NCBI GenBank assembly: GCA_947044405.1 | Contig: CAMRHE010000506.1 | Location: forward strand, 496,001 to 560,000 | Length of the DNA stretch: 64,000 nt | Source of the DNA: Leptodactylus fallax | Lineage: Eukaryota > Chordata > Amphibia > Anura > Leptodactylidae | Direction: 5' to 3' | In this document: positions 58,547-64,000 of the stretch, in pieces | Layout: the number at the start of each line of letters is the position of its first letter | How positions within the stretch are numbered: position 1 is the stretch's first letter | Made by a program: the position numbers and the translations under genes | The notes under the pieces: generated by a model | Seen by the model: the letters and a program-made list of their open reading frames with translations, nothing else | What the model was told of the DNA's origin: nothing | Databases searched by the model: none

Positions 58547-60199
58547 TACAGTCATATGAAAAAGTTTGGGCACCCCTATTAATCTTAATCATTTTTAGTT
58601 CTAAATATTTGGGTGTTTGCAACAGCCATTTCAATTTGATATATCTAATAACTGATGGACACAGTAATATTTCAGGATTGAAATGAGGTTTATTGTACTA
58701 ACAGAAAATGTGCAATATGCATTAAACCAAAATTTGACCGCTGCAAAAATTTGGGTACCCTTATCATTTTATTGATTTGAATACTCCTAACTACTTTTTA
58801 CTGACTTACTGAAGCACAAAATTGGTTTTGTAACCTCACTGAGCTTTCAACTTCATAGCCAGGTGTATCCAATCATGAGAAAAGGTATTTAAGGTGGCCA
58901 ATTGCTAGTTGTTCTCCTATTTGAATCTCCTCTGAAGAGTGGCATCATGGGCTCCTCAAAACAACTCTCAAATGATCTGAAAACAAAGATTGTTCAAAAT
59001 AGTTGTTCAGGGGAAGGATACAAAAAGTTGTCTCAGAGATTTAAGCTGTCAGTTTCCACTGTGAGGAACATAGTAAGGAAATGGAAGACCACAGGGACAG
59101 TTCTTGTTAAGCCCAGAAGTGGCAGGCCAAGAAAAATATCAGAAAGGCAGAGAAGAAGAATGGTGAGAACAGTCAAGGACAATCCACAGACCACCTCCAA
59201 AGAGCTGCAGCATCATCTTGCTGCAGATGGTGTCACTGTGCATCGGTCAACAATACAGCACACTTTGCACAAGGAGAAGCTGTATGGGAGAGTGATGCGA
59301 AAGAAGCGGTTTCTGAAAGCACGCCACAAACAGAGTCACCTGAGGTATGCAAAAGCACATTTGGACAAGCCAGCTTCATTTTGGAAGAAGGTCCAGTGGA
59401 CTGATGATACAAAGATTGAGTTGTTTGGTCATACAAAAAGGCGTTATGCATGGTGTCAAAAAAACACAGCATTCCAAGAAAAACACTTGCTACCCACTGT
59501 AAAATTTGGTGGAGGTTCCATCATGCTTTGGGGCTGTGTGGCCAATGCCGGCACCGGGAATCTTGTTAAAGTTGAGGGTCGCATGGATTCAACTCAGTAT
59601 CAGCAGATTCTTGAGAATAATGTACAAGAATCAGTGACGAATTTGAAGTTACGCCGGGGATGGATATTTCAGCAAGACAATGATCCAAAACACAGCTCCA
59701 AATCTACTCAGGCATTCATGCAGAGGAACAATTACAATGTTCTGGAATGGCCATCCCAGTCCCCAGACCTGAATATCATTGAACATCTGTGGGATAATTT
59801 GAAGCGGGCTGTCCATGCTCGGCGACCATCAAACTTAACTGAACTGGAATTGTTTTGTAAAGAGGAATGGTCAAAAATACCTTCATCCAGGATCCAGGAA
59901 CTGATTAAAAGCTACAGGAAGCGACTAGAGGCTGTTATTTTTGCAAAAGGAGGATCTACTAAATATTAATGTCACTTTTCTGTTGAGGTGCCCATACTTT
60001 TGCACCGGTCAAATTTTGGTTTAATGCATATTGCACATTTTCTGTTAGTACAATAAACCTCATTTCAATCCTGAAATATTACTGTGTCCATCAGTTATTA
60101 GATATATCAAATTGAAATGGCTGTTGCAAACACCCAAATATTTAGAACTAAAAATGATTAAGATTAATAGGGGTGCCCAAACTTTTTCATATGACTGTA
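58547..60199 (+). mobile_element. Tc1/mariner element, DD34E class, complete
   Basis: The element is 58549-60197 (1649 bp) with TA on both sides (58547-58548, 60198-60199). The ends start CAGTCATATGAAAAAGTTTG and are inverted. Each inverted repeat is about 200 bp: AATATTTGGGTGTTTGCAAC and CATTAAACCAAAATTTGACC occur inverted on the other side. The inner TTTGGGTACCC/GGGCACCCC boxes act like the direct repeats of IR/DR elements. It contains an intact transposase gene. Confidence 0.95.
58947..59969 (+). CDS. Tc1 transposase, DD34E, intact
   Basis: I choose the ATG at 58947 (MGSSKQLSNDLK), giving 340 residues, the standard Tc1 length; an upstream in-frame ATG at 58902 would add 15 unrelated residues. 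The N-terminal 110 residues contain two helix-turn-helix units around a GRPR motif (SGRPRKIS, residues 58-65). The catalytic triad is Asp153 (WTDDTKIELFG), Asp244 (FQQDNDPKHSS) and Glu279 (SPDLNIIEHLW), with 34 residues between the last two. A KFGGGSIMLWG box lies at 186-196. The C-terminus ends FAKGGSTKY. It would excise and insert the element at TA. No stop or shift, so possibly recently active. Not related to the host gene. Confidence 0.95.
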   Translation: MGSSKQLSNDLKTKIVQNSCSGEGYKKLSQRFKLSVSTVRNIVRKWKTTGTVLVKPRSGRPRKISERQRRRMVRTVKDNPQTTSKELQHHLAADGVTVHRSTIQHTLHKEKLYGRVMRKKRFLKARHKQSHLRYAKAHLDKPASFWKKVQWTDDTKIELFGHTKRRYAWCQKNTAFQEKHLLPTVKFGGGSIMLWGCVANAGTGNLVKVEGRMDSTQYQQILENNVQESVTNLKLRRGWIFQQDNDPKHSSKSTQAFMQRNNYNVLEWPSQSPDLNIIEHLWDNLKRAVHARRPSNLTELELFCKEEWSKIPSSRIQELIKSYRKRLEAVIFAKGGSTKY

Positions 60200-63100
60200 T
60201 AGACGTGAAGATAAGTCGAACCCACTGATTTTGGCGAGATTGGCAGACCATTGCATGTGCATAAGATTGTCCCGGCTGTCTGGTAGAGACTCATTTCCTT
60301 CTTTCCATTGAGAATACATGCATACTTGGAGTATGCATTTGTATGGGTACAGGGGGGAGAACGTCAGACAGCACAGCTATATAAAACAATGGCGGTCAGT
60401 TAAAAAAAAATGGACTCGTTCTATGTTTATCCGCTTTGACGGACACACAGGCCCTATGGAAATCAATGGACATAAAAATGGACAAATCAGAGACACGTCC
60501 ATTAAAAACAGATCGGTGGGATGGGTCAAAAATTAAATGAAACAGTCCATTAAAGAGGAATGCAAACTAACTAGAATAAAACTAACTAGGAACAGATGCA
60601 AAATGCCCAATAAAAAATGGACCGATTTATCCATTTTTCATGGCTGAGAAGCGGACAAGGTCATGTGAATATAGCCTTAGGTGTATGGTCACCTGTAGAT
60701 TTGGTCAAATTATCTACCCCAACTTAATCGATAAATTTTTTACCCCACCATTAGAAGCAATGGAACATAATATATCATCATCTCCTGACCAGTGGGGGGC
60801 TGACAGATGGGACCCCAGGATGCGAAGAATAACAGCACCTGGGCTGTTTCCATTTTCCACCGTTGCAGCGATCAACGATACAGCTACATTTACTTGATGC
60901 TTATTGTAAGGGTAAGTTCATACAGGGGAATTTGGAGTCAACCCCAAATTCCCTCCTGAAATTCCAAGTGTGCCAGGATCAGTTGTGCCTATTCAATGAT
61001 GTGGACTTGGACTTGTTGGAGGAGGCGAAATGTCCTCTTTTAGCGGACAGAAGTTCTACTATGCCACTGGGATCGGCAGGGGCGTTACAAGTCGGGACTC
61101 CATCAATCATAGATATATGACATAATGAGACAGAAATACCCCTATTATGTAGTCTTTAAGCGTGGCCGCACAGGATTGTTATCTCTATAGTACAGTAAGG
61201 ATAACCAGTCATTTAATTGCATAGTCCTAGGAGAATACACTACACGCTGGTATTGATTCTGTCTTACATATCAGAGGCACATACTGCTTGAGGTAAGGCT
61301 GGCTGTACGAGAGGCCCGCTTACATTGCAGGGTATTATGTCAGCATATACTGGAGGTGTTTTACACTCGCCCTCTTATACATCCAGTCTGGAATGAGATC
61401 TCATGTTGTCGGAGCTCATAGCTAGAATTCCATAGATAAGATGAAGAAACCTTGCAGAGACGTGTGATATATCTGTCATGTACAAATTTCATCCCACAAG
61501 TCTGTGTCACTCACCGCCATGATTATACAAGGATTATATAAGTATTCCTGCTCCATAGCAAAGGATTTGTCTTGTATAGTTACATATTCTTCATTATTGT
61601 GTCCGCTATAAGGGGTATTCCAATCTGATGAAGTGATGACACATTGCTTAGATACGCCATCACTTGCTATTGCTATATGCTATACAATGTGGGGCCTTAG
61701 CCTTAAAAGGAGTCTGTCACAACGGAGTGACCGATTCACAAAGGAAAAAGACTGTTTAATTCAGGTGACCCTAACCTATATGAGGGGCTCAGTTGATATG
61801 CTGGATTCTGGTGAAAGACTCACTTTAAGTCCTGTTGTGCAGGTACAACATAAAAGTGTAGTGCTAAAGCAATGCTGAAGGTCCTAGAGGTCTACCAAAC
61901 ATAAAGTAATGATATATCCTATACCCCTCTCACATTATTCTTATATTACTAGTGGTCAGCAGGTAAAATGGGTACACCATTATATACCTAGTGCAGGACC
62001 TCATTGGTGTGTCATGCATCACCCCATAGGCCCTGCACTAAGCAGAATATGCTTTGCTGGGTTTGTCATTTAACAAGCAAAGTCACCAATATGTCCTAAA
62101 CCAAGTCCCTGAATTGGTTTCCTACAGCTAGTCCTTTCCTTCTTCTTCAGGCTACTCTGACAAACAATGCAGTATAGAGGCAAGCAAAGTCCCAGTGCAT
62201 AACCAAGCAGAAAATAGCTGACGCCCCTATAGGAGGTGTAATTCTGCATCACTTATTTAGTTACTATTTGGTCTCTGATGGGAGTGAAGTAAATCTGCTA
62301 AAACCTTCTGATCTGATTACTTTCTCCTAACTCCAGGAAATCCCTCAAATCTGCAAAATACTAGAAGATAATAACGGGCATAGGTTTATCATCCTAAACA
62401 CCATGCTGCAAGGACTGGCTGTAATAATGGATAGTGGTTAGGAGTTGACGTTCAGGTGAATTTTGGCTGACTTGCCTAAAAGGGTCCTGTGGGGCTAATA
62501 CATTAATGACCCATACGACAGGTCATCGGTATCAGATTGGTGGGGGGCCAACATTTGGCACCCCTATTGATCTGCTGTTTGAAGCAGCCGCAGTGCTTAG
62601 GCTATCAATACCTCTGCTTCACAGGCCAGAGACGCCATGTTCAGGAGCCACCTAGCCTGTTTGTAGCTCAGCCCCATTCAAAAGAATGGAATTGAACTAC
62701 AATACCAGGCACAGCCATTACACAATGCATGGCGCTGTCCTTGGTATGTAGTGAAGAGGCCCCAGTTGCAATAGGATGCAAGCTATAAGTCATCATGTAG
62801 TATATATGTGATGTAATATTTGGCTGTCATGTTAATTGTGGCTTAACCACAAAGACAACAGAAGGTATCGAAAAACAGAAATGTCTGATCGGGTTTTCTT
62901 TTATTTTTCCACAAGAATCTCACACTTTTGTACTTGTACTGGAACTAACTCTGTGATGCTCATTATAAGAGCAAAACAGCTAAGGATCTGTTCACACTGC
63001 GTCCTGTGATGTCTACACCAACAAAATCTCCCGGCGTGTTTGCCATATGTATATACAATACATTTGCTAATGGCTGTGCAGCTTTTACTTTTGTGGGATG

Positions 63101-63206
63101 TTCAAGCAAACCAGACAAATGTAAGGGATAAGGACAAGCTTTTGTTATAGATTTGGCCCATTGCAAGCTATGTATATGTGTGAATGCGCCAGGAGGGCTC
63201 CTCTTA
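60200..63206. other. crip2 intron 1, no gene seen
   Basis: 60380-60685 is a MITE-like stretch with CCTATGGAAATCAATGGACA and a CATGTGAATATAGCCTTAG right end, reminiscent of the GTTCACACTAG family. 62510-62770 contains a CAGATTGGTGGGGGGCCAAC segment typical of the TTAA-type MITEs. No exon or intact element. Confidence 0.45.
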
Positions 63207-64000
63207 AAGGGGTATTCCAGTTATAACAAATTATCCCCTATCCACAGTGTAAGGGGTAACTTGCTGATCGGTGGGGTCTGACTGCTGAGTCCCCCATTAA
63301 TCATGAGAATTGGGGTCTTTTGCACGATATTTGGAATGCAGTCAATGGTTGGAATTGCATGCCCTGCTCCATTCATTGGGACCACCAAAGACAATTGAAG
63401 TACAGCTCGCTGCTATCTGCTGTGGTCCCAATGCAATGAATGAAGCAGCGGCAAACGTTTATGACCACCCACTCCATTGAACCCCTGTTCTTGTGTTTTG
63501 GGAGGGTCCCAGCAGTCTCCACACTACTGGCAGTAGGGCGGCTCAGTGGTTGCAGCACTGAAGTCCTAAGCTCGAATCCAGGAGTTTGTATGGGTTTTCT
63601 CCCACTAAAGTCACACTGATAGCTTTGCATCTGCACCATCCAAACAATGGAGAGACGGACTGCTAATACATTTACCGGCAGACTCCCGCCGTTCTCATAC
63701 TAAAAGTCCTCCGTGTAGGGGTGCAGGTCCTTACACATTTATGGCTTATCCACAGGATAGTGAATGGCGGTGACTAATAGGGAGCGGTACTTACCCAATT
63801 ATATAATGAGTATTTTATAAAGCCATTATAGAGCAGACTTCTCTTACTGCTTGGCTTTGCTTCAGAAATGGATTCTTGCATAAAAATGTAAGTGATCGGC
63901 ATCTCCCTGATGTCAACAAGGCGTTTCGGTGCAAGCAAACACTGTATCGTAAAACAGAAATTTCTATGAAAGCAGATCACTAGGTTTACCATTAGCCTGC
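63207..64000. other. End of window: TTAA-type MITE arm and SINE head
   Basis: 63206-63480 begins TTAAAGGGGTATTCCAGTTA and has GGTGGGGTCTGACTGCTGAG, a TTAA-type MITE arm. 63535-63620 contains GGGCGGCTCAGTGGTTGCAG and CTCGAATCCAGGAGTTTGTA. These look like A- and B-box-like motifs of a tRNA-derived SINE head, in line with the body sequence at 52135. No exon found. Confidence 0.5.

Noticed and set aside
61501..61540. Possible crip2 exon 1 (CACTCACCGCCATG on the plus strand)
   Set aside because: The reverse complement does not encode the expected start followed by a CPxC zinc-ligand pair and a VYFA-like end. Other ACTTACC/CTCACC sites to the right of exon 2 also failed this test.

Overview
This is a vertebrate nuclear genome window, most likely from an anuran amphibian with a large, transposon-rich genome. 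Five spliced exons of a two-LIM-domain cysteine-rich protein on the minus strand show it is vertebrate. The anuran guess rests on the dense palindromic TTAA-bounded MITEs and the mixture of hAT, piggyBac and Tc1/mariner elements; it is an inference, not proven.

The only host gene I can support is crip2 (cysteine-rich protein 2), transcribed right to left. Five exons lie at 22614-22520, 12503-12446, 11984-11853, 9290-9222 and 8458-8364, each with canonical GT/AG borders and mutually compatible phases. They correspond to exons 2-6 of the usual eight-exon gene: most of LIM1, the linker, the start of LIM2 and most of its zinc ligands. I could not find the start-codon exon to the right or the last two exons to the left. 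If they exist they are outside the window, so nearly all of it is intron: intron 1 would exceed 41 kb and intron 6 would exceed 8.3 kb.

Layout: 1-955 is a decayed piggyBac transposase with its cysteine-rich tail. 1453-3029 is a non-autonomous hAT element with an 8-bp target duplication, filled by a 30-bp minisatellite. 4906-6883 is a Tc1-type element of the DD37E class carrying a nested pogo/Tigger-like MITE. 8364-12503 holds crip2 exons 6-3. 13431-13720 is a foldback element. 14725-15943 is a second hAT element with different ends but the same internal module and minisatellite. 18311-21140 is a 43-bp minisatellite. 22520-22614 is crip2 exon 2. 24295-24810 is a TTAA-bounded palindromic element. 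25135-26763 is a Tc1-type DD38E element with an intact 350-residue transposase. 30490-30965 is a 31-bp minisatellite. 41897-43457 is a broken Tc1-type element. 58549-60197 is a Tc1-type DD34E element with an intact 340-residue transposase. Between these lie many palindromic MITEs, SINE/LINE tails and microsatellites.

The mobile elements do not cooperate with crip2. They are independent insertions, and the nesting gives relative ages. I found no CRISPR array, operon, virus or obviously new gene system. The most unusual points are two hAT elements with different ends sharing one core and minisatellite, four Tc1-type groups with different DDxE spacing in one stretch, the extended inverted repeats of the DD38E element, and several nested MITEs.
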